From Pseudomonadota bacterium (GTDB lineage Bacteria > Pseudomonadota > Alphaproteobacteria > Micropepsales > Micropepsaceae): 40,030 nucleotides of DNA. The position numbers and the translations under genes were made by a program. How positions within the stretch are numbered: the stretch's first letter is position 1; each line of letters starts with the position of its first letter. Below, one piece after another: positions 21,534 to 28,533 of the stretch. Where the stretch lies: the NCBI GenBank assembly GCA_029778105.1, contig JAKOQZ010000084.1, forward strand, positions 1-40,030, given 5' to 3'. Under the pieces are notes generated by a model. It had not been told where the DNA came from and searched no databases. It worked only from the letters and a program-made list of their open reading frames with translations.

Positions 21534-21565
21534 ATCCTCGGGGCCGCGAAGCGGAACCCGAGGAT
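21534..21565. repeat. Palindromic intergenic repeat, variant copy
   Basis: Inverted repeat with 9-bp arms, ATCCTCGGG (21534-21542) and CCCGAGGAT (21557-21565), around a core containing CCGCGAAGCGGAA. It resembles the other dispersed repeats in the window but with TCCTCGGG instead of TCCCGGG. It lies between the small ORF and the convergent thiolase gene and may also terminate both. Confidence 0.5.
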
Positions 21566-21597
21566 CCATACCTGAGGCCTGTCAGGCCTGAGTGCGG

Positions 21598-22803
21598 CTA
21601 CGCCCGCTCGAACACAGCGGCGACGCCCTGCCCGCCCCCGACGCACATCGTCTCAAGGCCGTAACGCGCGCCACGCCGCTGCATCTCGTTCAGCATCGTC
21701 GCCATGATGCGCACGCCCGTCGCGGCGATCGGATGGCCCAGCGAAATGCCCGAGCCATTGACGTTCAGCTTGGAACGGTCGTCCCAGCCCCAGTCCTTCA
21801 GCACGCCCAGCACCTGACACGCAAAGGCCTCGTTCAGCTCCACCAGATCGATGTCGTTCCACGAAAGGCCCGTCTTGGCGAACAGCCGCTTCACCGCCGG
21901 CACCGGCCCCAGCCCCATTGTGGCGGGATGACACCCCGCCGCCGCCCAGCCGACCAGAAAGCCCGCCGGCGTCAGCCCCAGCTCGCTGAGTTTGTCTTCA
22001 GCAACAACAAGGCACGCCGCCGCCGCATCGTTCTGCTGGCTGGAATTGCCCGCCGTCACCACGCCGTCCTTCATCAGCGGCTTCAACGTGCCCATAGAGG
22101 CCGCCGTCGCATCGGCGCGGATGCCCTCATCGGTCTTCACGACCACCGGCTCGCCCTTGCGCTGCGGCACGCTCACCGTCACCAGCTCGGCGTCGAACTT
22201 GCCGGCCGCCCACGCCGCCGCCGCGCGGCGGTGGCTCTCGGCGGCGTATTCGTCGCTCGCCTCGCGCGTGATGCCGCACTGTTTGGCGACATTCTCCGCC
22301 GTCTCGATCATCCCCGAGATCTTGCCAAAGCGTTCCACCGGCTGCGAGCGCTCGCGCCCGCGCTGCAGGCGGTCATGCATCGTCACGCTGCCCGAACGCG
22401 CCCCGCCGCGCATGTCGGTCGTGTAGTATTCGACGTTCGACATGCTCTCCACGCCGCCCGCCAGCACCACGTCCGCCGCGCCCGACTGGATCATCATCGC
22501 CGCCGTCGTGATGGCGGTCAGGCCGCCGCCGCAACGCCGGTCCAGCTGCATCCCCGGCACCTCGATCGGCAGCCCGGCCGAAAGCGCCGCCCAGCGCCCG
22601 ACGCACGGCGTCTCGCCGCTGGCATAGGACTGCGCAAAGACGACATCCTCGATCAGCGCCGGGTCCAGCCCGGTCCGCTTCATCACCTCCTGCACCACCG
22701 TCCCCGCCAGCGTCTCCACCGGCACGGCGGCCAGGCTCCCCTGAAACTTGCCCACGGGCGTGCGCACAGGCGCAACGATGGCAGCACGGCGAATGGCGGT
22801 CAT
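21598..22803 (-). CDS. Thiolase (acetyl-CoA C-acyltransferase)
   Basis: Thiolase of 401 residues, cleaving 3-ketoacyl-CoA to acetyl-CoA plus a shortened acyl-CoA, or the reverse condensation. The nucleophile is Cys91 in LDRRCGGGLTAI. The second catalytic pair is His357 in GISLGHPIAATG and Cys387 in MCVGGGQGVA. The length is typical. MTAIRRAAIVAPVRTPVGKF is the usual N-terminus. It is on the same strand as hslO, argF and argD, 98 bp downstream of hslO, and may be read through from them, although its job (fatty acid or aromatic side-chain beta-oxidation) is unrelated. Degradative versus biosynthetic type cannot be settled by eye. An acyl-CoA synthetase and a crotonase are encoded elsewhere in the window. 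Confidence 0.93.
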   Translation of the reverse strand: MTAIRRAAIVAPVRTPVGKFQGSLAAVPVETLAGTVVQEVMKRTGLDPALIEDVVFAQSYASGETPCVGRWAALSAGLPIEVPGMQLDRRCGGGLTAITTAAMMIQSGAADVVLAGGVESMSNVEYYTTDMRGGARSGSVTMHDRLQRGRERSQPVERFGKISGMIETAENVAKQCGITREASDEYAAESHRRAAAAWAAGKFDAELVTVSVPQRKGEPVVVKTDEGIRADATAASMGTLKPLMKDGVVTAGNSSQQNDAAAACLVVAEDKLSELGLTPAGFLVGWAAAGCHPATMGLGPVPAVKRLFAKTGLSWNDIDLVELNEAFACQVLGVLKDWGWDDRSKLNVNGSGISLGHPIAATGVRIMATMLNEMQRRGARYGLETMCVGGGQGVAAVFERA

Positions 22804-22901
22804 GGCTCTCTCCTCCAGATATCGTTGGAGAAGGTTCTAACGGGGCGTCCCCCACCTGTCATGGTCCGCGACGGCGGACCACGCACGCTGCATCGCGCCC
22901 G

Positions 22902-23774
22902 TTACGCCCCGCGCTCATACGGATAAACCGTACCGCAGAACTCGCACTTCGCCTCGATCCGCCCGTCGGGCAGCTTCAGGTCTTCCAGCTCTTCCACCGA
23001 ATAGGCGTCCAGCACGTTCGCCACGCGCTCGGCCGAACAACGGCACTGGAAGCGGATGGGCTGGGGCTCGAACACCCTGACGCCGTCCTCGTTGAACAGG
23101 CGATAGAGCAGGTCTTCCCCCGCCAGCGTCGGGTCCAGCAATTCGTCCGCGCCCACCGTGTCCAGCAATGCTCCGAACCGCACCCAGTCGTCGTCGTTCG
23201 CCTCCGCCGGCTGCAGGCCGCCCTCGCCCGCCACGCGCTGCAGCAGGATGCCGCCCGCCCGCCAGCTCGGCGCGCCGTCGCTCTGCACCTGCCCGACCGC
23301 GATCTTGAGCTTCGTCGGGATCTGCTCCGACTGCTGGAAATAAAGCAGCGCCGCCTCGCTCAGCGAGCCGTGCAGCTCCACGATGCCCTGATAGCGGTTC
23401 TGTCCTTCGGCCGGATCGATGGTCAGCGCGAACGAGCCGTCGCCCAGCAGCGGCGCATCCGGCTCGGCATTCTCCTCCACCGACACGAAGCTGCGCACCT
23501 GCCCCGGCGTCGCGAAATCGGCCACCACCATACGCGCCCGGCCCTCGCCGCGCGTCTGTAAGGTCAGCGTGCCCTCGAATTTCAGGGCGCTGCCCAGAAG
23601 GCTCACGATGGTCAGCGCCTCGCCGGCCAGCCGCGCCGCATCGCCGCGATAGCCGTGGCCGTCGATCACGCGCTGCGCCGTGGCCCCCAGGCGCACGATG
23701 CGGCCGCGCGCCTGCTTGCCTTCGATGGCGAAGGGCAGCGCGAGGTCGTCGGGGGCAAGGGTCAGTTCGGTCAC
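22902..23774 (-). CDS. hslO: Redox-regulated chaperone Hsp33
   Basis: Cytoplasmic holdase chaperone switched on by oxidation, about 290 residues. The N-terminal substrate-binding fold includes ARGRIVRLGATAQRVI and LLGSALKFEGTLTLQT. The C-terminal redox switch holds the zinc-binding cysteines in CRCS and CEFC (CxC and CxxC, the zinc centre that releases on oxidation). No ATG is available. The frame opens with two TTG codons at 23795/23792, but the GTG at 23774 has GAGAG 7 bp upstream and gives an N-terminus of normal length, so I prefer it with modest confidence. The order argD-argF-hslO on one strand is a common alphaproteobacterial arrangement. A palindromic repeat separates it from argF. 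Confidence 0.92.
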   Translation of the reverse strand: MTELTLAPDDLALPFAIEGKQARGRIVRLGATAQRVIDGHGYRGDAARLAGEALTIVSLLGSALKFEGTLTLQTRGEGRARMVVADFATPGQVRSFVSVEENAEPDAPLLGDGSFALTIDPAEGQNRYQGIVELHGSLSEAALLYFQQSEQIPTKLKIAVGQVQSDGAPSWRAGGILLQRVAGEGGLQPAEANDDDWVRFGALLDTVGADELLDPTLAGEDLLYRLFNEDGVRVFEPQPIRFQCRCSAERVANVLDAYSVEELEDLKLPDGRIEAKCEFCGTVYPYERGA

Positions 23775-23799
23775 GATAGGGCTCTCATACAACAAACGC

Positions 23800-23830
23800 T
23801 GTCATCCCGGCCTTGAGCCGGGATCCAGAG
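23800..23830. repeat. Dispersed palindromic intergenic repeat, copy 2
   Basis: CTGTCATCCCGGC edge with perfect 8-bp arms ATCCCGGC (23804-23811) and GCCGGGAT (23817-23824), loop CTTGA, followed by CCAGAG. It lies between argF and hslO. This is the simple hairpin form of the repeat; the larger copies carry an extra inner hairpin. Confidence 0.65.
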
Positions 23831-23858
23831 CAACCGCGCCGGACTGACAGGAACGCTC

Positions 23859-24788
23859 CTATTTAGGCGCGTTCAGCGCCCAGACAAGGACCGCCTTCTG
23901 GGCGTGCAGACGGTTCTCCGCCTCATCCCACACCGCCGATTGCGGCCCGTCGATCACCTCCGGCGCCACTTCCTCGCCGCGCTTGGCGGGCAGGCAGTGC
24001 ATGAAGATCGCGTCTTTCTTGGCGCGCGCCATCAGCTTCTGGTCCACCTGATAGGGGCGCAGCAGGTTGTGGCGGTATTCCTTGTCGCCGTCGCCCATGG
24101 AAACCCACGAGTCGGTGATCACGCAGTCCGCGCCGTCCACCGCCTCGTCCGGATCGTGGGTCAGGCGCAGATCCACCTTGTTGGCGGCCGCCCAGTCGAC
24201 CAGCGCCTTGGGCGGGCTCAGCTGCTCCGGCGTCGCCACCTTCAGCGTCACATCCAGCTTGGCTGCCATATGCACCCACGAGGCGAGCACATTGTTGCTG
24301 TCGCCCGACCAGGCGATGGTGCGCCCGCGCACGCTGCCCTTGCGCTCCTCGAAGGTCAGCACGTCGGCCATCACCTGACAGGGATGCGACTTCTTGGTGA
24401 GGCCGTTGATCACCGGCACCTCGGCATAGTGCGCCAGCTCCAGCAGCTCGTGATGGCTCAGCATGCGGATCATGATCGCATCGACATAGCGCGACATCAC
24501 CCGCGCGGTGTCCGCGATGCTCTCGCGATGGCCCAGCTCGATCTCGTCGCCCGAGACCATCAGCACATGCGCGCCCAGCTCGTTGATGCCCACGTCGAAC
24601 GACATGCGCGTGCGCAGGGACGGCTGCTGGAAGACGACCGCGATCTTCTTGCCCAGAAGCGGCAGATAGTCGCCCAGCTGGCCCTTCACGCGCCGCGCCT
24701 TCAGCGCCTTGCCATGCGCCAGCATCGCCTCGATCTCGGCGGTGGAATGATCGGCGATATCCAGAAAATGCTTCGGCTTGTCGCTCAT
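23859..24788 (-). CDS. argF: Ornithine carbamoyltransferase
   Basis: Cytoplasmic arginine-biosynthesis enzyme of 309 residues that joins carbamoyl phosphate and ornithine to citrulline. The carbamoyl-phosphate motif reads SLRTR (residues 57-61) instead of the textbook [17 protein letters not shown] and the ornithine-site motif [13 protein letters not shown] (Cys265) are canonical. DSWVSMGD supplies the SMG loop. The length is normal. The start codon overlaps the argD stop as ATGA (24788-24785), so the two are translationally coupled. N-acetylornithine transcarbamylase also varies at the second motif position, but the intact HCLP motif and argD partner favour the ordinary enzyme. Confidence 0.95.
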   Translation of the reverse strand: MSDKPKHFLDIADHSTAEIEAMLAHGKALKARRVKGQLGDYLPLLGKKIAVVFQQPSLRTRMSFDVGINELGAHVLMVSGDEIELGHRESIADTARVMSRYVDAIMIRMLSHHELLELAHYAEVPVINGLTKKSHPCQVMADVLTFEERKGSVRGRTIAWSGDSNNVLASWVHMAAKLDVTLKVATPEQLSPPKALVDWAAANKVDLRLTHDPDEAVDGADCVITDSWVSMGDGDKEYRHNLLRPYQVDQKLMARAKKDAIFMHCLPAKRGEEVAPEVIDGPQSAVWDEAENRLHAQKAVLVWALNAPK

Positions 24789-25975
24789 GCGGCGGCGTCT
24801 TTCTTGGCTTCGAACGACGCGGCGGCCGCGCCGATGGCGGCGATCCCCTCGCTCAGTTCCGCATCGCTCACCGTCAGCGGCGGCAGGATGCGCACGACAT
24901 TATCGCCCGCGCCCACGGCGAGCAGATGACGCTCGCGCAGCGCGGCGGCGAATTCGGTGTTGGGCACGCGCAGCTTGAGGCCCAGCAGCAGGCCTTCGCC
25001 GCGCACCTCCTCGATCACGCCGGGATGCTCGTCCTTCAGCATGGCCAGCTGCTGCTTGAAGCGCAGCGACGCCTCGCGCACCCGCTCCAGGAAACCCGGC
25101 GCCAGCACGACGTCCAGCACCGCATTGCCCACCGCCATCGCCAGCGGATTGCCGCCGAAGGTCGAGCCGTGCGTTCCGGCGACCATCCCGGCCGCCGCGC
25201 GCTCGGTCGCCAGACAGGCGCCCATCGGAAAGCCGCCGCCGATGCCCTTGGCGATCGCCATGATATCCGGCGTCACGCCGGCCCATTCATGCGCGAACAG
25301 CTTGCCGGTGCGCCCGACGCCGGTCTGCACCTCATCGAGGATCAGCAGAAGGCCGTGCTCGTCGCAGAGCGCGCGCAGGGCCCGCAGGAACTCGCCCGGC
25401 ACGGGGCGCACCCCGCCCTCGCCCTGGATCGGCTCGATCAGGATGCCGGCGGTCTCGGGCGAGATCGCCGCCTTCAGCGCCGCGAGATCGCCGAACGCCA
25501 CCTGGTCGAAACCGTCGACCTTGGGCCCGAAGCCTTCCAGATATTTGGCCTGGCCGCCGGCCGCGATAGTCGCCAGCGTGCGGCCGTGGAACGCGCCTTC
25601 GAAGGTGATGATGCGGAACTTCTCCGGGTGCCCGTTATGGCTCTGGAACTTCCGCGTCATCTTGATCGCGCATTCCAGCGCCTCGGCGCCCGAATTGGTG
25701 AAGAACACCGTGTCGGCGAAGGTCGCCGCCACCAGCCGCTCGGCGAGCCGCTGCTGCCCCGGAATGCGGTAGAGGTTCGAGGTGTGCCACAGCTTCTGCG
25801 CCTGTTCGGTCACCGCGGCCACCAGATGGGGGTGGGCGTGACCCAGCGCGTTCACCGCGATGCCCGAGCCGAAATCCAGATATCGCTGCCCGTTCTCCGC
25901 GATCAGGTATGACCCTTCGCCCCGCTCGAAAGCGAGGTCGGCGCGGCTATAGGTGGGCAGAACGGGCGTGATCAC
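24785..25975 (-). CDS. argD: Acetylornithine aminotransferase
   Basis: PLP-dependent aminotransferase of 396 residues, converting N-acetylglutamate semialdehyde to N-acetylornithine in arginine synthesis. Class-III signatures are clear: [37 protein letters not shown], the Asp of [14 protein letters not shown], and Lys243 in [12 protein letters not shown], which forms the Schiff base. The start is GTG at 25975. No ATG is available in frame before the first conserved block, and the neighbouring ATG at 25980 is out of frame. It is the first gene of the argD-argF-hslO run and diverges from gcrA across a 312-bp intergenic region. Confidence 0.95.
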   Translation of the reverse strand: MITPVLPTYSRADLAFERGEGSYLIAENGQRYLDFGSGIAVNALGHAHPHLVAAVTEQAQKLWHTSNLYRIPGQQRLAERLVAATFADTVFFTNSGAEALECAIKMTRKFQSHNGHPEKFRIITFEGAFHGRTLATIAAGGQAKYLEGFGPKVDGFDQVAFGDLAALKAAISPETAGILIEPIQGEGGVRPVPGEFLRALRALCDEHGLLLILDEVQTGVGRTGKLFAHEWAGVTPDIMAIAKGIGGGFPMGACLATERAAAGMVAGTHGSTFGGNPLAMAVGNAVLDVVLAPGFLERVREASLRFKQQLAMLKDEHPGVIEEVRGEGLLLGLKLRVPNTEFAAALRERHLLAVGAGDNVVRILPPLTVSDAELSEGIAAIGAAAASFEAKKDAAA

Positions 25976-26287
25976 GGCATGGGGTCCACATTGTCCCGCC
26001 GCGAGCCGGCGGGGACAGGTGGAATAAGGGATTTGCGCCCGCCGCGCGAGACCTGATCTTCACCCGGCCGGCCCGGCCGCCGCACGATCATCCGCCTACG
26101 GACAAGGGCGTTTGGACTCATTTTGGACTCATGATTCGCGCAATGTTCCTGTTGGCAGAGCTTAACGAACCCTTGTGCCGGGCCTGCGAACCGTGACCAT
26201 ATTTGGTGTGCGGCTTGGGGTTGAGCCAAAGGCCAACCACTAGCCCTAGGGGGCTTTCAGTTTACACTTTTATCAAGAGGGGCAGAC
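25976..26287. promoter_or_regulatory. argD-gcrA intergenic region with GANTC cluster
   Basis: This 312-bp gap between divergent genes holds a perfect tandem 11-bp repeat TTTGGACTCAT (26111-26121 and 26122-26132). Three CcrM methylation sites GANTC fall in 23 bp (GACTC 26115-26119, GACTC 26126-26130, GATTC 26133-26137). A partial CtrA-like box TTAA-N7-TTgt lies at 26162-26176. Nearer gcrA is an AGCCC...GGGCT hairpin around the palindrome CCCTAGGG (26244-26251), then AGAGGGG as the ribosome site. An 85-codon minus-strand frame (25972-26229) crosses the gap but looks non-coding. Confidence 0.6.
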
Positions 26288-26758
26288 ATGTCCTGGACTG
26301 ACGAACGTATCGAACGTCTGAAGCAGATGTGGACCGAGGGGCTCAGCGCCAGCCAGATCGCGCGGGCGCTGGGCGAGGTCACCCGCAACGCGGTGATCGG
26401 CAAGGTGCACCGTCTGGGCCTCGCCGGCCGCGCCACGGCGCCCCGGGTCGAGCGCCCGCGGCCCGCGCCGCAGCCGCGGCTGCACACGCCGCGCGTCTCG
26501 GTCATGCGGGCCGAGCCGGTGGTGGAGGAGCCGCTGGAGCCGATGCCCGAGAACGCGGTCACGGTGGTCGATCTCTCGGCGACCGTCTGCCGCTGGCCGC
26601 TGGGCGACCCGGCGACGCCGGAGTTCCGCTTCTGCGGCCGCAAGGCCAAGGCCGGCGCGCCGTATTGCGAGGCCCATGTCCGCATGGCCTACCAGCCGGC
26701 CCAGTCGCGCCGCGACCGCGACCGCGATCTGGTCCGCAAGCGCCTCAATTTCGGCTGA
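26288..26758 (+). CDS. gcrA: Cell-cycle regulator GcrA
   Basis: Alphaproteobacterial transcription regulator of 156 residues that binds sigma-70 RNA polymerase and promoters with methylated GANTC sites, promoting S-phase and division genes. The N-terminal DNA-binding domain is unmistakable: MSWTDERIERLKQMWTEG, then LSASQIARALGEVTRNAVIG and KVHRLGLAGR (residues 1-48). A Pro/Arg linker follows, and the polymerase-interacting C-terminus carries CRWPLGDP, FRFCGRKA and APYCEAHVRMAY with its conserved cysteines. AGAGGGG lies just before the ATG. GANTC sites in its own upstream region suggest control by the methylation cycle. A strong terminator follows at 26813-26841. Confidence 0.97.
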   Translation: MSWTDERIERLKQMWTEGLSASQIARALGEVTRNAVIGKVHRLGLAGRATAPRVERPRPAPQPRLHTPRVSVMRAEPVVEEPLEPMPENAVTVVDLSATVCRWPLGDPATPEFRFCGRKAKAGAPYCEAHVRMAYQPAQSRRDRDRDLVRKRLNFG

Positions 26759-26768
26759 CCTCTAAAAC

Positions 26769-26810
26769 TGTCATCCCGGGCAGGACGCGCCAGCGTCCGC
26801 GACCCGGGAA
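26769..26810. repeat. Dispersed palindromic intergenic repeat, copy 3 (nested form)
   Basis: CTGTCATCCCGGG edge. Outer arms TCCCGGG (26774-26780) and CCCGGGA (26803-26809) enclose an inner hairpin GGACGC-GCCA-GCGTCC (26783-26798). It lies directly after gcrA and before its terminator. A degenerate relative, with ATCCCGTC and GACCGGGAC, follows at about 26857-26895. Confidence 0.65.
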
Positions 26811-26812
26811 CG

Positions 26813-26841
26813 AAAAGGCCGGGGCACGCCCCGGCCTTTTT
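26813..26841. terminator. Rho-independent terminator shared by gcrA and phoB
   Basis: Perfect 12-bp stem AAAAGGCCGGGG / CCCCGGCCTTTT (26813-26824 and 26829-26840), loop CACG, with T-run on one strand and A-run on the other. It can therefore stop transcription from gcrA and from the convergent phoB. Confidence 0.9.
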
Positions 26842-26900
26842 CATTGAGCTATCTCGTTATCCCGTCCGCAGCGAAGCGAAGACCGGGACGACCCGCAGCC

Positions 26901-27614
26901 TCACCCCGCCGCCGTAACCTTCATCTGCTCGTCCAGCGAATAGCCCGCCGAGCGCACCGTGCGGATCGGGTCGCGCTCGCCATTGGCGATCAGCGCCTTG
27001 CGCAGGCGCCCGATATGCACATCCACCGTCCGCGCCTCTACATAGACGTCCGAGCCCCACACCGCGTCCAGCAACTGCTCGCGGCTGAACACGCGGCCGG
27101 GATGCTGGATCAGGTGATCCAGCAGGCGATATTCCGTCGGCCCCAGATGCACTTCGCGGTCGTTGCGGCGCACGCGGCGCGACACGCGGTCGATGGCGAT
27201 GTCGCCGAACTCGGCCACATCCTCCGACAGCGCCGGGCGGATGCGCCGCAGCACCGCGCGGATGCGCGCCAGCATTTCGGTCATCGAGAACGGCTTCACG
27301 ACATAATCGTCCGCGCCGGTGTCGAGCCCGCGGATGCGGTCGCTCTCCTCGCCGCGCGCCGTCAGCATGATGATCGGCGTGTTGCGGCTTTCCGCCTTCA
27401 TGCGCAGCCGGCGGCACACCTCGATGCCCGACAGATTGGGCAGCGCCCAGTCCAGCAGGATGAGATCGGGGTTTTCTTCCGCCGCGACGATCAGCGCTTC
27501 CTCGCCGTCGCGCGCTTCCACCACACGGTAGCCGTCGCGCTCCAGATTATAGCGCAGCAAGGTGACGAGCGCGGCCTCGTCCTCGATCACCAGTATCGTC
27601 GGCTTGGCCTGCAT
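26901..27614 (-). CDS. phoB: Phosphate regulon response regulator PhoB
   Basis: OmpR/PhoB-type response regulator of 237 residues that activates phosphate-starvation genes. The receiver domain (1-120) has the acidic pocket at EDE, phosphoacceptor Asp55 in LILLDWALPN, and Lys106 in DDYVVKPFSM. The C-terminal winged helix includes LGPTEYRLLDHLIQHPGRVF, SREQLLDAVWGSDVYVEART and VDVHIGRLRKAL, the PhoB recognition region. The gene starts 7 bp after phoU. Order on the minus strand is phoR, phoU, phoB, so sensor kinase, signalling brake and regulator are together. The gene ends at the terminator shared with gcrA. Confidence 0.95.
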   Translation of the reverse strand: MQAKPTILVIEDEAALVTLLRYNLERDGYRVVEARDGEEALIVAAEENPDLILLDWALPNLSGIEVCRRLRMKAESRNTPIIMLTARGEESDRIRGLDTGADDYVVKPFSMTEMLARIRAVLRRIRPALSEDVAEFGDIAIDRVSRRVRRNDREVHLGPTEYRLLDHLIQHPGRVFSREQLLDAVWGSDVYVEARTVDVHIGRLRKALIANGERDPIRTVRSAGYSLDEQMKVTAAG

Positions 27615-27621
27615 CTATCGT

Positions 27622-28338
27622 TCAGCTCGCCTGCTCGTAGGGAACGCTGGCCGACGCCGTGGCGTCGCCCTTGGGGCGGTCCTCGCCGATATAGGCGCCC
27701 TTGGCGAGGTAATAGACCTGCTCGGCGATGTTGGTCGCGTGGTCGCCGGCGCGCTCCAGATTCTTCGCCACGAACAAAAGATGCGTCGCCAGCGAGATCG
27801 TGCGCGGGTCTTCCATCATATAGGTCAGCAGCTCGCGGAAGATCGAATTGTAGAGCTCGTCGATCTCCTCGTCGCGCCGCCACACCGCCATCGCCGACTC
27901 GGCGTCGCGCGCGGCATAGGCGTCCAGCACGGCCTTGATCTGGCTCAGGCACTCGCGGCCCATGCGCACCAGGCCCTGCGTCAGGCGCACGGGATTTTCG
28001 CGGTTCAGCACCAGCGCGCGCTTGGCGATATTCTTGGCCAGATCGCCGATGCGCTCGATTTCGTTCGAGATTCGCAGCGCCGTCACCGTCAGGCGCAGGT
28101 CCACGCCCACCGGCTGGCGCAGCGCCAGGATCTTCACCGCCTGGCCTTCGATCACGCGCTCCAGCTCGTCGATCCGGCGGTCGCTTTCGATCATCCGGTC
28201 GGCCAGCGCGCTGTCGCGGCGCTGCAGCGCGTCGATCGCACCTTGCAGCAGGGCCTCGGCGACGCCGCCCATCTGGGCGACCGACGTGGAGATCGCCTCC
28301 AGCTCGCCCTCATAGGATTTGACGGTATGTTCGCTCAT
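27622..28338 (-). CDS. phoU: Phosphate signalling protein PhoU
   Basis: Cytoplasmic peripheral protein of 238 residues that couples the Pst transporter to PhoR and keeps the regulon off when phosphate is plentiful. It has the two-fold repeated three-helix bundle: first half EGELEAISTSVAQMGGVAEA to EIERIGDLAKNIAKRA, second half MGRECLSQIKAVLDAYAARD to NLERAGDHATNIAEQV. Both contain the acidic metal-binding ExxxD motifs (EIERIGD, NLERAGD). It normally works with PstB, yet no pst genes lie between phoR and phoU here. A candidate PHO box lies 65-88 bp upstream. The gene is followed by phoB after 7 bp. Confidence 0.95.
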   Translation of the reverse strand: MSEHTVKSYEGELEAISTSVAQMGGVAEALLQGAIDALQRRDSALADRMIESDRRIDELERVIEGQAVKILALRQPVGVDLRLTVTALRISNEIERIGDLAKNIAKRALVLNRENPVRLTQGLVRMGRECLSQIKAVLDAYAARDAESAMAVWRRDEEIDELYNSIFRELLTYMMEDPRTISLATHLLFVAKNLERAGDHATNIAEQVYYLAKGAYIGEDRPKGDATASASVPYEQAS

Positions 28339-28402
28339 GGGCGGCCCCTTGCCTCTGCCGCACGGGTCTAGTTTCCGCGCGCTGCGCCTTTGTTACGCTT
28401 AT

Positions 28403-28426
28403 GTGACAGTTTAATGAAGCTGACAG
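28403..28426 (-). promoter_or_regulatory. Candidate PHO box upstream of phoU-phoB
   Basis: On the minus strand the sequence reads CTGTCAG (28426-28420), then GCTTCAT-TAAA-CTGTCAC (28420-28403). The PhoB-site consensus is two CTGTCAT-like heptamers separated by 4 bp, usually A/T-rich. The second heptamer matches 6 of 7, the first 4 of 7, and the spacer is all A/T. An extra CTGTCA lies just upstream. It stands 65 bp before the phoU start, which fits a PhoB-activated promoter for phoU-phoB separate from phoR. Confidence 0.5.
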
Positions 28427-28432
28427 CGAAGG

Positions 28433-28525
28433 TGTCATCCCGGGCGCAGCGCAGCGAAGACCCGGGACCCAGAGCGACATGCACCGGCGCGAGCCGCTGG
28501 GTCCCGGCTCAAGGCCGGGATGACA
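28433..28525. repeat. Composite inverted pair of the dispersed palindromic repeat
   Basis: A 93-bp element in the phoR-phoU gap. It has perfect 11-bp terminal inverted repeats, TGTCATCCCGG (28433-28443) and CCGGGATGACA (28515-28525). Inside lies a second perfect 9-bp pair, GGGACCCAG (28464-28472) and CTGGGTCCC (28497-28505). The left half alone has CCCGGG at 28439-28444 and 28461-28466. It looks like two copies of the repeat found near 23804 and 26774, placed head to head. It could form a large stem in the phoR-phoU transcript. Confidence 0.75.
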
Positions 28526-28533
28526 ATGGGGGA

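Noticed and set aside
23799-23811. CTGTCAT half-site between argF and hslO as a PHO box
   Set aside because: Only one heptamer is present, and it is the fixed edge of the dispersed palindromic repeat (also after gcrA at 26768). No second unit 11 bp away.
26162-26176. CtrA-binding site upstream of gcrA
   Set aside because: Only the first TTAA half matches. The second half is TTGT, so it is too weak to call as a feature by itself.
25972-26229. 85-codon minus-strand frame in the argD-gcrA gap
   Set aside because: It has no ribosome site, an unstructured composition, runs through the GANTC repeat and overlaps the argD start. More likely regulatory DNA.
28433-28525. Terminal inverted repeats as a transposon or MITE insertion
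   Set aside because: No flanking target-site duplication could be recognised, and single copies of the same unit occur elsewhere. A palindromic repeat pair is the simpler reading.
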